From an uncultured Chloroflexota bacterium (lineage in GTDB: Bacteria > Chloroflexota > Anaerolineae > Aggregatilineales > Phototrophicaceae), in assembly GCA_937988705.1 (NCBI GenBank), contig CALKIA010000073.1, positions 1 to 36,047 of the forward strand: a stretch of DNA of 36,047 nt, read 5' to 3'. Every line of letters starts with the position of its first letter. The stretch's first letter is position 1. Below, piece after piece: positions 7,763 to 14,995 of the stretch. The notes under the pieces are model-generated. The model had not been told where the DNA came from. It did no database searches and worked only from the letters and a program-made list of their open reading frames with translations. A program made the translations under genes and the position numbers.

Positions 7763-9004
7763 CTAGCGGTAATAGCCAGCCGCCCGCATGATCGATTCGA
7801 TTTCGTGCGCGGCATCGTTCAGCGCTTGTTCGACGCTCTTCGCCCCGGTGACGACGGCGTGCTGCATCTGGTTGAATACTTCGTTGATCGCCGGATATTC
7901 CGGCAGGCGCGGCGGACTTTTCGCGCCCTGATGCGCAGCCTCCATGACGCGGTAATAGGGGAACTGCGCTTGAACTTCCGCGTCGCTCCACGTCGACCGG
8001 CGCACGCCCGTGCCGCCGCTCAGGGCTGTGATCTTGTCCATCGCTGGTGTGGCGCAGTGGCGTAAGAATTCATAGGCGAGGTCTGGTTGCGGGCAACCCG
8101 CCGGAATCCCCAGCACCCAGTAGATATTGAGCGTAGTATGTTCACCGGGTTCGCCGCGTGGCACGAGGCCGATGCGGTTCTGTCCGATAATTTTTGACGG
8201 CGGCAGTTCCGCCAGTGCCGAAAAGCCGCACCAGTTCCACATCATCGCCGCTTCACCTGACGCATACGCCACCCCCGACGCCACGCTGTCGTACTCCAGC
8301 GTTTTCGGCGGGCACACCTTGTCTGTGAGAATCAGGTCGGCATAGAACTGAAGCGCCTCCCGTCCCGTGGCATCATTGAAGGTCGGTTTCCATGCGTCAT
8401 CGAACAGACGGCCACCGCGGCTCCACAAATGCAGATAGAAATCGTAAACGTTGTTGTGCCCATCATTGAGTCCGGCGATCAGCGCGCCGTAGAGTCCCTG
8501 CTCAGGCCGCGTGAAGAAGCGTGCAACATCGCGGAACTGCGCCCACGTTTCCGGTATACCGAGCGGGTAACCATACTGTGCCTGAAACGCGCGCCGTTCG
8601 GTCGGATTCTCGAACAGGTCAGCGCGGTACATGAACATTTCCGGGCCATCGTGATAGGGGAACGCGTAGACTCTGCCATCCGCCGCCCGCTGAAGTTCCA
8701 GCAGACTCTCCGACCACCCGCTGCCCCAATCCGGCGGGGGACTCTGCTGAATGTGCTCATTGAGGCGGGTCAGACCGCCCATCTTCATCAGTTCCGGCAA
8801 CCAGTCGGTGAGCAGCAGCACGACATCCCAATCAGCCGACAGCACACCCCGTTCCGCGATCAGCTGTTCGTACAGCTTTTCGGGATCAATCGGGACAATA
8901 TTGAATTCGACTTCAGGATGCGTTTGTTGAAAGGCGGCGGCTTGTGCCGAAAAAGAACGCTCAAAACCTTCAAACGTCCGGTACAAAACGTTTAGTTTCG
9001 ACAT
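7763..9004 (-). CDS. Family 1 solute-binding-like protein lacking a signal peptide
   Basis: 413 residues. The protein starts 'MSKLNVLYRTFEGFERSF', entering the first beta strand of the binding-protein fold directly, with no hydrophobic export segment. An in-frame stop lies six codons upstream of the ATG, so no signal peptide can be added by moving the start. The rest is a full-length family 1 binding protein, paralogous to its downstream neighbour. It is the first gene of the operon, transcribed from the promoter at 9046-9074, and has no clear Shine-Dalgarno. Possible roles are a cytoplasmic ligand sensor, a non-classical export substrate, or a relic. Fold identification is sure; location and role are inference. 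Confidence 0.85.
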   Translation of the reverse strand: MSKLNVLYRTFEGFERSFSAQAAAFQQTHPEVEFNIVPIDPEKLYEQLIAERGVLSADWDVVLLLTDWLPELMKMGGLTRLNEHIQQSPPPDWGSGWSESLLELQRAADGRVYAFPYHDGPEMFMYRADLFENPTERRAFQAQYGYPLGIPETWAQFRDVARFFTRPEQGLYGALIAGLNDGHNNVYDFYLHLWSRGGRLFDDAWKPTFNDATGREALQFYADLILTDKVCPPKTLEYDSVASGVAYASGEAAMMWNWCGFSALAELPPSKIIGQNRIGLVPRGEPGEHTTLNIYWVLGIPAGCPQPDLAYEFLRHCATPAMDKITALSGGTGVRRSTWSDAEVQAQFPYYRVMEAAHQGAKSPPRLPEYPAINEVFNQMQHAVVTGAKSVEQALNDAAHEIESIMRAAGYYR

Positions 9005-9038
9005 ATCATTTTCACATAATCAACAGTATAAGTCGCAG

Positions 9039-9067
9039 TTGAAGAATTATAATCTATATCCTATAAT
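9039..9067 (+). promoter_or_regulatory. Sigma70-type promoter for the GntR-led operon
   Basis: TTGAAG (9039-9044), a 17-base spacer and a perfect TATAAT (9062-9067). Transcription would start near 9074, about 29 bases before the regulator ATG, with an AGAAAGGA ribosome site at 9086-9093. It occupies the same DNA as the minus-strand promoter, so the two cannot be bound by polymerase together. Confidence 0.7.
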
Positions 9068-9068
9068 T
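9045..9068. promoter_or_regulatory. Inverted repeat, candidate GntR operator
   Basis: AATTATA (9045-9051) and TATAATT (9062-9068) form a perfect inverted repeat with a 10-base spacer, and the arms contain the two opposing -10 boxes. A dimeric regulator bound here would block both promoters. Part of the symmetry follows automatically from two TATAAT boxes facing each other, so the operator role is inferred. Confidence 0.5.
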
Positions 9069-9074
9069 TGACAA
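9046..9074 (-). promoter_or_regulatory. Sigma70-type promoter for the minus-strand importer operon
   Basis: On the minus strand TTGTCA (9074-9069) is followed after 17 bases by a perfect TATAAT (9051-9046), 11 of 12 consensus positions. Transcription would begin near 9039, giving a leader of about 35 bases before the ATG at 9004. It overlaps almost entirely with the divergent promoter at 9039-9067. Confidence 0.7.
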
Positions 9075-9102
9075 GAGTTCGCTCCAGAAAGGACACTCCC
9101 CA

Positions 9103-9810
9103 ATGTCGAAGGCGCTCAGTCCGATTGAAGACAGTCGGCGCACGTTGGCGGCGCAGGTTGCCGAGCGCATCCGTCAGGCGATCTTGAACCAGACGCTCGC
9201 GCCCGGTTCGCGCATCAACCAGTATCAACTGGCTGAAGACCTCAACGTGAGTCTCGTGCCCGTGCGCGAGGCGCTCAAGACGTTGGAAGCCGAGGGTCTG
9301 GTGACCATTACCCCGCGGCGCGGCGCATTCGTCACCGAAATCTCGCTTGACGACCTCGATGAACTCTACTTTGCGCGTAAGTTGATCGAAGGCGAAGCGA
9401 TCGCGCTGGCCTGCGCTGAGCTGACCGCGCACGACTTCGTCATCCTCCGCAACATCATCGACGAAATGCGCGGCGCGACGACCACTGATGACATTCACGC
9501 CTTCATGCAGCACAACCGCGATTTCCACATGCACATCTACAGCACGACCAAGAATCGCTACCTGTTCCAATTGATCGAAGGTCTGTGGGAACGCAGCGAA
9601 CTTTACCGCTATCGCTACATGTTCGTGCTGCGCAACGCCGAAGTGATCCATCAGGAGCACGAGGAGATTTTCGCCGCGTGTCATGCGCAGGACACCGAAC
9701 GCGCCCGCCGCCTCGCACAGGATCACATCTGGCACACTCGCAATGGCATTCATAGGCAGCTCGCCCATGAATTTTCGACCGATTCCAAAGCTGGAAAGAC
9801 CGAGGACTAA
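9103..9810 (+). CDS. GntR-family transcriptional regulator, FadR/FCD subgroup
   Basis: 235 residues. The N-terminal winged helix-turn-helix (about 10-80) shows 'LAAQVAERIRQAILNQTLAPGSRINQYQLAEDL', 'PVREALKTLEAEGLV' and the wing 'PRRGAFVTEIS'. The C-terminal all-helical FCD domain (about 90-220) contains Asp/His positions typical of its metal and ligand pocket, including 'HNRDFHMHIYS' and 'HQEHEEIFAA'. FCD regulators bind small carboxylates such as sugar acids or 2-oxo acids. The gene is divergent from the importer operon and its stop overlaps the lyase start by one base (TAATG). It therefore very likely controls both operons in response to a pathway intermediate. Confidence 0.93.
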   Translation: MSKALSPIEDSRRTLAAQVAERIRQAILNQTLAPGSRINQYQLAEDLNVSLVPVREALKTLEAEGLVTITPRRGAFVTEISLDDLDELYFARKLIEGEAIALACAELTAHDFVILRNIIDEMRGATTTDDIHAFMQHNRDFHMHIYSTTKNRYLFQLIEGLWERSELYRYRYMFVLRNAEVIHQEHEEIFAACHAQDTERARRLAQDHIWHTRNGIHRQLAHEFSTDSKAGKTED

Positions 9811-11171
9811 TGCCTGCGCACGTCATCGATTCGATTTTCTTCAAGGATTTGTTCGGCACACCCGCGATGCGGCAGGTCTTTGACGACCACACCCTGCTGC
9901 AAAAATGGCTGGACTACGAAGCTGCGCTCGCCCGTGCACAGGCCAAACTCGGCATGTTTCCGGTGGCCGTCGCTGACGAGATCACCACGCAGGCGCAGGC
10001 GGCGCTCATGGACACCGACGCCATCAAGCACGGCATCGACAAAACGGTGCATCCGCTCGTCTCGTTGATCTGGCAGCTTTCCCATCGCTGCGGGGGCGAC
10101 GCGGGACGTTACGTGCATTGGGGTGCGACCACGCAAGACGTGATGGACACGGCGATCATCCTGCAAATCCGCGATGCGATCCCTGTATTCGAGGCCACCC
10201 TCGACGCGCTTGAGAGAGCGATGATTCGCCTCGCGACCGATTACCGCGCCACCCCCATTGCCGGGCGCACGCACGGTCAGCAGGCGCTGCCGACGACTTT
10301 CGGCGCGAAAGTCGCCGTATGGTTGGCCGAACTCCGGCGCGGACGCGAACGGCTGAATCAAGCCAAGCCGCGCGTGTTGGTCGGGGAATTCGGCGGCGCG
10401 GTCGGCACGCTGGCGGGTTTGGCCGAAAGCGCTGTTGACGAATTGGCGGTACAAGCCGCCCTGATGCAGGAACTTGGCCTTGGCATCCCACCGATTGCGT
10501 GGCACACCTCGCGCGATGGCATCGTTGAATTCGCGCTCATCATCTGTCAGTACGCCGCGCTCATGGGTCGCATCGCGCACGAAGTGATCGATTTGCAGAA
10601 ACAGGAGTTCGGCGAAGTCGAAGAGCCATTTGCGCTGGGCAAGGTCGGCAGCAGCACCATGCCGCATAAGCGCAACCCCATGCTCGCCGAGTCCGTGCTT
10701 ACGCTGGCGCGCCTCTGTCGCGAAAAAGCCGCCACCGCGCTGGATACGCTCGTCTATAACGAACACGAGCGCGACTGGTCGTCATTCCAGATGGAATGGG
10801 CGTATCTCCCCGAACTCTGCGTCATGGCGCACGGCGCGCTGGAAATCATGGCGCGTATTCTCGGCGAGCTGCGCGTCTACCCGGAGCGCATGCGCCGCAA
10901 CCTCGACGTCACCGGGGGCTTGCTGCTGGCGGAGCGCGTCATGTTTGCGCTCGGCGAGCATATCGGGCGCCAGGACGCGCATGATGTGGTGTACGAGTGC
11001 GCCATGCAAGCCATTGAAGCGCATACGGGCTTCCTCGACGCCTTGACCGCCGATCCGCGTGTACACGCCCACCTCAACCGCGACCAGATCGCCGCCCTGC
11101 TCGACCCCGCCGCCTATACCGGGTTGGCAGCACGCTTTGTCGACCGGGTGCTCGGAAAAGACATCCCGTAG
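9810..11171 (+). CDS. Fumarase/aspartase-superfamily lyase (adenylosuccinate lyase / carboxymuconate cycloisomerase-like)
   Basis: 453 residues, the usual length. The three conserved regions are present: 'HWGATTQD' (103-110), 'AGRTHGQQALPTTFG' (151-165, with His155) and the signature GSSTMPHKRNP (280-290), whose serine is the catalytic base in the superfamily. The enzymes are homotetramers that add or remove a group beta to a carboxylate. The closest feel is to PcaB (3-carboxy-cis,cis-muconate cycloisomerase) and to ASL-like proteins, but the operon holds neither purine synthesis nor protocatechuate genes. A beta-elimination in catabolism of an acidic substrate is therefore more likely. It is coupled to the regulator by a TAATG junction. 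Family sure, substrate unknown. Confidence 0.9.
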   Translation: MPAHVIDSIFFKDLFGTPAMRQVFDDHTLLQKWLDYEAALARAQAKLGMFPVAVADEITTQAQAALMDTDAIKHGIDKTVHPLVSLIWQLSHRCGGDAGRYVHWGATTQDVMDTAIILQIRDAIPVFEATLDALERAMIRLATDYRATPIAGRTHGQQALPTTFGAKVAVWLAELRRGRERLNQAKPRVLVGEFGGAVGTLAGLAESAVDELAVQAALMQELGLGIPPIAWHTSRDGIVEFALIICQYAALMGRIAHEVIDLQKQEFGEVEEPFALGKVGSSTMPHKRNPMLAESVLTLARLCREKAATALDTLVYNEHERDWSSFQMEWAYLPELCVMAHGALEIMARILGELRVYPERMRRNLDVTGGLLLAERVMFALGEHIGRQDAHDVVYECAMQAIEAHTGFLDALTADPRVHAHLNRDQIAALLDPAAYTGLAARFVDRVLGKDIP

Positions 11172-11233
11172 GGACGCACGCGACCAGTCCCATGCAAGTG
11201 CAACTTATTTGCTGTCAAAAAGGAGTTTTGTCG

Positions 11234-12079
11234 ATGATCATTGATACCCATCAGCATTTTTGGAATCTCGATAAAGTTGAATATCCGTGGTTAGTGCCGG
11301 AATACGGGCCGATCTACCGCACTTTCGAAGCGGCGGAACTCGAACCGCAGTTGCAGGCGGCAGGCGTCGAGCATACGGTGGTCGTCCAGTCGATGGACTC
11401 ATACGAAGACACGGCCTACATGTTCGAAACCGCGGCGCACTTCGATTGGGTGGCCGGAATCGTCGGTTGGCTGCCGCTGCTGCGCCCGGATGAAACCGCG
11501 CGCAAATTGGCCGACCATCAGCGGCGCAACAAGTTGTTCAAAGGTATGCGCCATCTCATCCACACCGAAGCTGATCCCGACTGGGTGGTGCAGGCCATCG
11601 TCATCGAAAGCCTCAAGCTGCTGGCGGCGCACGGTTACACCTTTGATGTGGTCGCCGTGTTCCCCAATCACCTTAGACATGTGCCGACGCTGTCCGAGCG
11701 CGTGCCCGACTTGAAGATAGTAATCGATCACCTCGCTAAGCCACCGTACACCAGCAGCTCTGATATGGCCGTGTGGCGCGACCAAATGCGCGCCGCCGCG
11801 CACAACCCGAACGTGTACGCCAAGATCAGTGGCTTGAACACCGCCGTTGGCAAACCCGACTGGACGGCTGCTGATTTGCAGCCCGCCATCGACTTCGCGC
11901 TGGACACCTTCGGTGCGGATCGGCTGATGTTCGGCAGCGACTGGCCGGTCGCCATCCTCGCGGGTGACTATGCGAAAGTCGTCGCCGAAACACGCGTCTG
12001 TCTCTCTGGCCTCTCCGCCGCCGATCAAGCGGCGATCTGGAGCGGCACGGCCAACCGCTTCTATAATCTGGGACTCTAA
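11234..12079 (+). CDS. COG3618 amidohydrolase, probable sugar lactonase
   Basis: 281 residues from the ATG at 11234, chosen because it follows an AAAAAGGAG ribosome site and begins directly with 'MIIDTHQHFWN', the standard start of this family; an ATG at 11192 is in frame but adds non-homologous residues. Metal-type ligands are seen at His6 and His8, His166 ('DHLAKP') and Asp236 ('FGSDWPV'). Relatives include L-fuconolactonase, L-rhamnono-lactonase and 2-pyrone-4,6-dicarboxylate hydrolase. With dehydrogenase genes downstream (gap 2 bases), opening of a sugar lactone produced by the Gfo/Idh or SDR enzyme fits well. A dicarboxylate lactone is the main alternative. Confidence 0.88.
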   Translation: MIIDTHQHFWNLDKVEYPWLVPEYGPIYRTFEAAELEPQLQAAGVEHTVVVQSMDSYEDTAYMFETAAHFDWVAGIVGWLPLLRPDETARKLADHQRRNKLFKGMRHLIHTEADPDWVVQAIVIESLKLLAAHGYTFDVVAVFPNHLRHVPTLSERVPDLKIVIDHLAKPPYTSSSDMAVWRDQMRAAAHNPNVYAKISGLNTAVGKPDWTAADLQPAIDFALDTFGADRLMFGSDWPVAILAGDYAKVVAETRVCLSGLSAADQAAIWSGTANRFYNLGL

Positions 12080-12081
12080 CC

Positions 12082-13155
12082 ATGGACATCAACGCGATTG
12101 ACTGGCGTCCCCAACTGGGCAAGAAGACAGATTACGGTATTGGCTTTGTCGGCTGCGGCGGGATCGTGCAGTACGGGCACGTCCCGGCCTACAAAAAAGC
12201 GGGTTTTCGCGTGGTCGCCGCTTATGACCTCAAGCGAGAAGCGGCGGAAACCGTGCGCGACCTGACCGGAACGGCACGCGTCTACGACACCATTGATGAA
12301 CTGCTGGCTGATCCGACCGTCGACATCGTCGACATCGCCGTGATGCCGTGGGCGCAGCTCGACGTCGTGCGCAAGGTCGCGGCGGCGGGCAAGCACATGC
12401 TCTGCCAGAAACCACTGAGCGATAAGTTTGCCGAGGCGCAGGCAATCGTCCAGATCGCGCAGGCAGCCGGCGTCAAACAGGCGGTCAACCACCAGATGCG
12501 CTGGGATTCGGGCATCGCCGCGGCCAAAATCATGGTCGAGCGCGGGTTAATCGGCACGCCGACCGACGCCCAGATTCAGGTCAGCAGCGCGACTCCGTGG
12601 CACATGTGGCCGTGGCTGGCGCATGCGCCGCGCCTCGAAGTCCAATATCACAGCATCCATTACCTCGACTCGCTGCGCTTCATCTTTGGCTCGCCGGAAT
12701 GGGTCACCAGCCGCCACGCTAAATATGCGGATCAGGGTGATGTGCGCGCGGAAACCAAGAGCGTCACCGTGTTGGACTACGCGAACGGTTTGCAGGCGCT
12801 GGTCGCTGTCAATCACTACAACATGCACGCTGAAGCCTCTGCCATCTTCCGCTTCCTGGGCACGGCCGGCGCTATCGAAGGCACGATCGGCCTGATGTAC
12901 AACTACCCGACCGGCCGTCCCGACACACTCGTCTACAGCCAGAAGGATCAAGCGCCAGTCAGCTTACCGCTCGACCAAATGTGGATTCCCGATGCGTTCG
13001 TCGGCCCGATGGCGGGCTTGATGCACGCCATCGAAACGAACGGCACACCGCCGACTGACAGCGCCGACAACCTCAACACGCTCCGCATCATCGAAGCCGC
13101 GTATTTGTCCGCCGCCGAAAATCGTTCGGTGCAGCCAACCGAGATTGGAACCTAA
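12082..13155 (+). CDS. Gfo/Idh/MocA-family NAD(P)-dependent oxidoreductase
   Basis: 357 residues. The N-terminal Rossmann fold shows 'GIGFVGCGGIVQYGHVPAY' (about 19-37). The family EKP lysine motif appears as CQKP (108-111), with Gln in place of the usual Glu. The C-terminal alpha/beta domain follows, with 'YHSIHYLDSLRFIFG' giving the catalytic-region His. Enzymes of this family oxidise or reduce a hydroxyl of a sugar or cyclitol using a tightly held nicotinamide cofactor. The gene starts 2 bases after the lactonase-like gene and 2 bases before the SDR gene, so the three are co-expressed. Confidence 0.92.
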   Translation: MDINAIDWRPQLGKKTDYGIGFVGCGGIVQYGHVPAYKKAGFRVVAAYDLKREAAETVRDLTGTARVYDTIDELLADPTVDIVDIAVMPWAQLDVVRKVAAAGKHMLCQKPLSDKFAEAQAIVQIAQAAGVKQAVNHQMRWDSGIAAAKIMVERGLIGTPTDAQIQVSSATPWHMWPWLAHAPRLEVQYHSIHYLDSLRFIFGSPEWVTSRHAKYADQGDVRAETKSVTVLDYANGLQALVAVNHYNMHAEASAIFRFLGTAGAIEGTIGLMYNYPTGRPDTLVYSQKDQAPVSLPLDQMWIPDAFVGPMAGLMHAIETNGTPPTDSADNLNTLRIIEAAYLSAAENRSVQPTEIGT

Positions 13156-13157
13156 GC

Positions 13158-13985
13158 ATGCCTATCGTACCAAATCGCCATACTGGCAAAGTCGCCATCG
13201 TCACCGGATCGGGTCAGGGAATTGGGCGCGGAGTCGCGCTGCGGCTAGCGCAGGAAGGCGCACACGTCGTCGTCGCCGAGTTCAAAGCGGACAACGCGCG
13301 AACGGTCGCCGAAGAATGCAGCCAGTTTGCACGGGCGCTGGCCTACCCCATCGACATCGGCGACACTGAGCAGATCACGCAAATGGTCAAGGATGTGGTC
13401 GCGGAATTCGGGCACATTGACATTCTGGTCAACAACGCGGGCGTGATGGAGACGCTGCCCCTCTTCGACCTTACACCGGAAAAATGGGACTGGATGCAGC
13501 GGGTGAATCAACGCGGGCTGTTCTTCTGCCTGCAGACCGTCGCCAAGCAGATGGTCGCGCAAGTGCCCGACGACGTCAAAACGGTGGGTAAAGCCGAGCG
13601 CAGCTACGGCAAAATCGTCAACTTCTCGTCGATTGCCGGACGCAGCGGTCGCCCCTACGCCGCGCACTATTCAGCGGCGAAATGGGCGACCATCAGCATG
13701 ACGCAGAGCGCCGCCACCTACCTCGCGCCCTACAACATCAACGTGAACGCGGTCTGCCCCGGCGTCGTGCCCACTCCCATGTGGGATGAGATCGATCGTG
13801 TGCAGTCAGAACGCTTCGGTCTGGAACGTGGTGGCTGGATCAAGAAGACGGTCGACAGCATCCCCCTCAAGCGCGCCGCTTCCCCCGCTGATCTGGCCGC
13901 GGCGGTGTCGTTCCTGTGCTCTGAGGATGCCGATTACATCACCGGGCAGGCGCTCAACGTCGATGGCGGAATCGAGATGAACTAA
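13158..13985 (+). CDS. Short-chain dehydrogenase/reductase (SDR), classical type
   Basis: 275 residues. Cofactor motif TGSGQGIG (16-23), structural NNAG (92-95), and the active site Ser158, Tyr171 and Lys175 ('YSAAK') are all present. The residue after the second beta strand is acidic ('VVAEF'), which favours NAD over NADP. The C-terminus has the usual 'ITGQALNVDGGIEM'. About 14 extra residues sit between the NNAG helix and the catalytic serine ('VPDDVKTVGKAERS'), a modest insertion. Likely it oxidises a sugar or sugar-acid hydroxyl in the same pathway as its neighbours. Confidence 0.93.
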   Translation: MPIVPNRHTGKVAIVTGSGQGIGRGVALRLAQEGAHVVVAEFKADNARTVAEECSQFARALAYPIDIGDTEQITQMVKDVVAEFGHIDILVNNAGVMETLPLFDLTPEKWDWMQRVNQRGLFFCLQTVAKQMVAQVPDDVKTVGKAERSYGKIVNFSSIAGRSGRPYAAHYSAAKWATISMTQSAATYLAPYNINVNAVCPGVVPTPMWDEIDRVQSERFGLERGGWIKKTVDSIPLKRAASPADLAAAVSFLCSEDADYITGQALNVDGGIEMN

Positions 13986-13989
13986 ACCG

Positions 13990-14988
13990 ATGAGCCGCCT
14001 CGCGTCTGTCAGAATTGCCCGATCAGAGACCATCGGGCGGGTGCTGCGTCTGGACGACATCGCCACGATCGGCGTGAGCAGTCAAACGCTGGCCGAAGAA
14101 GCCCTCGCCGAAGGACAAATGGCGCTGGCCGCCAACCTGATCCGCTACTACCACACCGAAATGCGCATCATGCACAACATCATGCGCACGTGGATTCAGG
14201 ACACGATTCGCTACATCGTCGTCAAGTCCGGCGCGGCGGATCAACCTGCGACGCGCGCCGCCGAAGGCATCCTCCGTACCTTCGACCAGTACCCCATTGG
14301 CGAAAGTGAGCGCGAACAGGCCGTCGGCGCAGTCGAGCGCGCCGACGCCGCGCAAGCGCTGTTCTGGTTGGAGCGCCTGCGTCTCGCTTTCCTCAATGTC
14401 CATGACATCCTCGTCGCATGGATGCAGAATCTGCTCACATTCATCGCGCAGGAGTACAACGAACCGGCTGTACTCGAAACGATTCTACACACCCATCAGG
14501 ACATCTGGGGCGACCGCTACGCCGCATGGGATCACATGACGCCCTGGGAGAAAGTCGCGCTGACTGTCGAAGGCATGCGCGGCGGACACTTCAGCGGCCT
14601 GCGGCGGCGCGGGGATGTGATCGTGGAAGATCAGGGCGACCGCTTCATGGTCGCATTCGACCCGTGCGGGAGCGGCGGCGTGCTGCGGCGCGGTGATCCC
14701 GAAACCGGACGCGCCCCGATCAATGTGGCGCTGCACGGTGTCAATGAAGAACCGCACCTGTGGACATGGCAAAAGACGGGTGTGCACTGGTACTGCTCAC
14801 ACTGTGCGATTGCGATGGAGTGGCTGCCGGGGCAGCAGCGCGGCTATCTGCTGCGCCCACTCGATCATACGCTCGATCATGACGCGCCGTGTCCGTGGTA
14901 CATCTACAAAGAAGATCGCCTGATCCGCGCTTATCACTATCCGCGCACCGGACAAACCAAACCTATAGAACCCACTGCACAAGGATAA
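13990..14988 (+). CDS. Unrecognised protein with a C-terminal four-cysteine module
   Basis: 332 residues, family not recognised. The N-terminal part (about 30-175) is predicted mostly helical, Ala/Leu-rich and without membrane segments. The C-terminal part (about 205-320) is Gly, Trp, His and Cys rich. The only four cysteines of the protein are here: Cys226 in 'AFDPCGSGG', Cys269 and Cys272 in 'WYCSHCAIAMEW', and Cys301 in 'APCPWYIYK'. That spacing suggests a metal site (zinc or Fe-S) or a redox pair. It lies 4 bases after the SDR gene and 7 bases before the MetE-like gene, so it probably acts in the same pathway, perhaps together with the methyltransferase. No function is assigned. Confidence 0.85.
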   Translation: MSRLASVRIARSETIGRVLRLDDIATIGVSSQTLAEEALAEGQMALAANLIRYYHTEMRIMHNIMRTWIQDTIRYIVVKSGAADQPATRAAEGILRTFDQYPIGESEREQAVGAVERADAAQALFWLERLRLAFLNVHDILVAWMQNLLTFIAQEYNEPAVLETILHTHQDIWGDRYAAWDHMTPWEKVALTVEGMRGGHFSGLRRRGDVIVEDQGDRFMVAFDPCGSGGVLRRGDPETGRAPINVALHGVNEEPHLWTWQKTGVHWYCSHCAIAMEWLPGQQRGYLLRPLDHTLDHDAPCPWYIYKEDRLIRAYHYPRTGQTKPIEPTAQG

Positions 14989-14995
14989 AAAGCTT

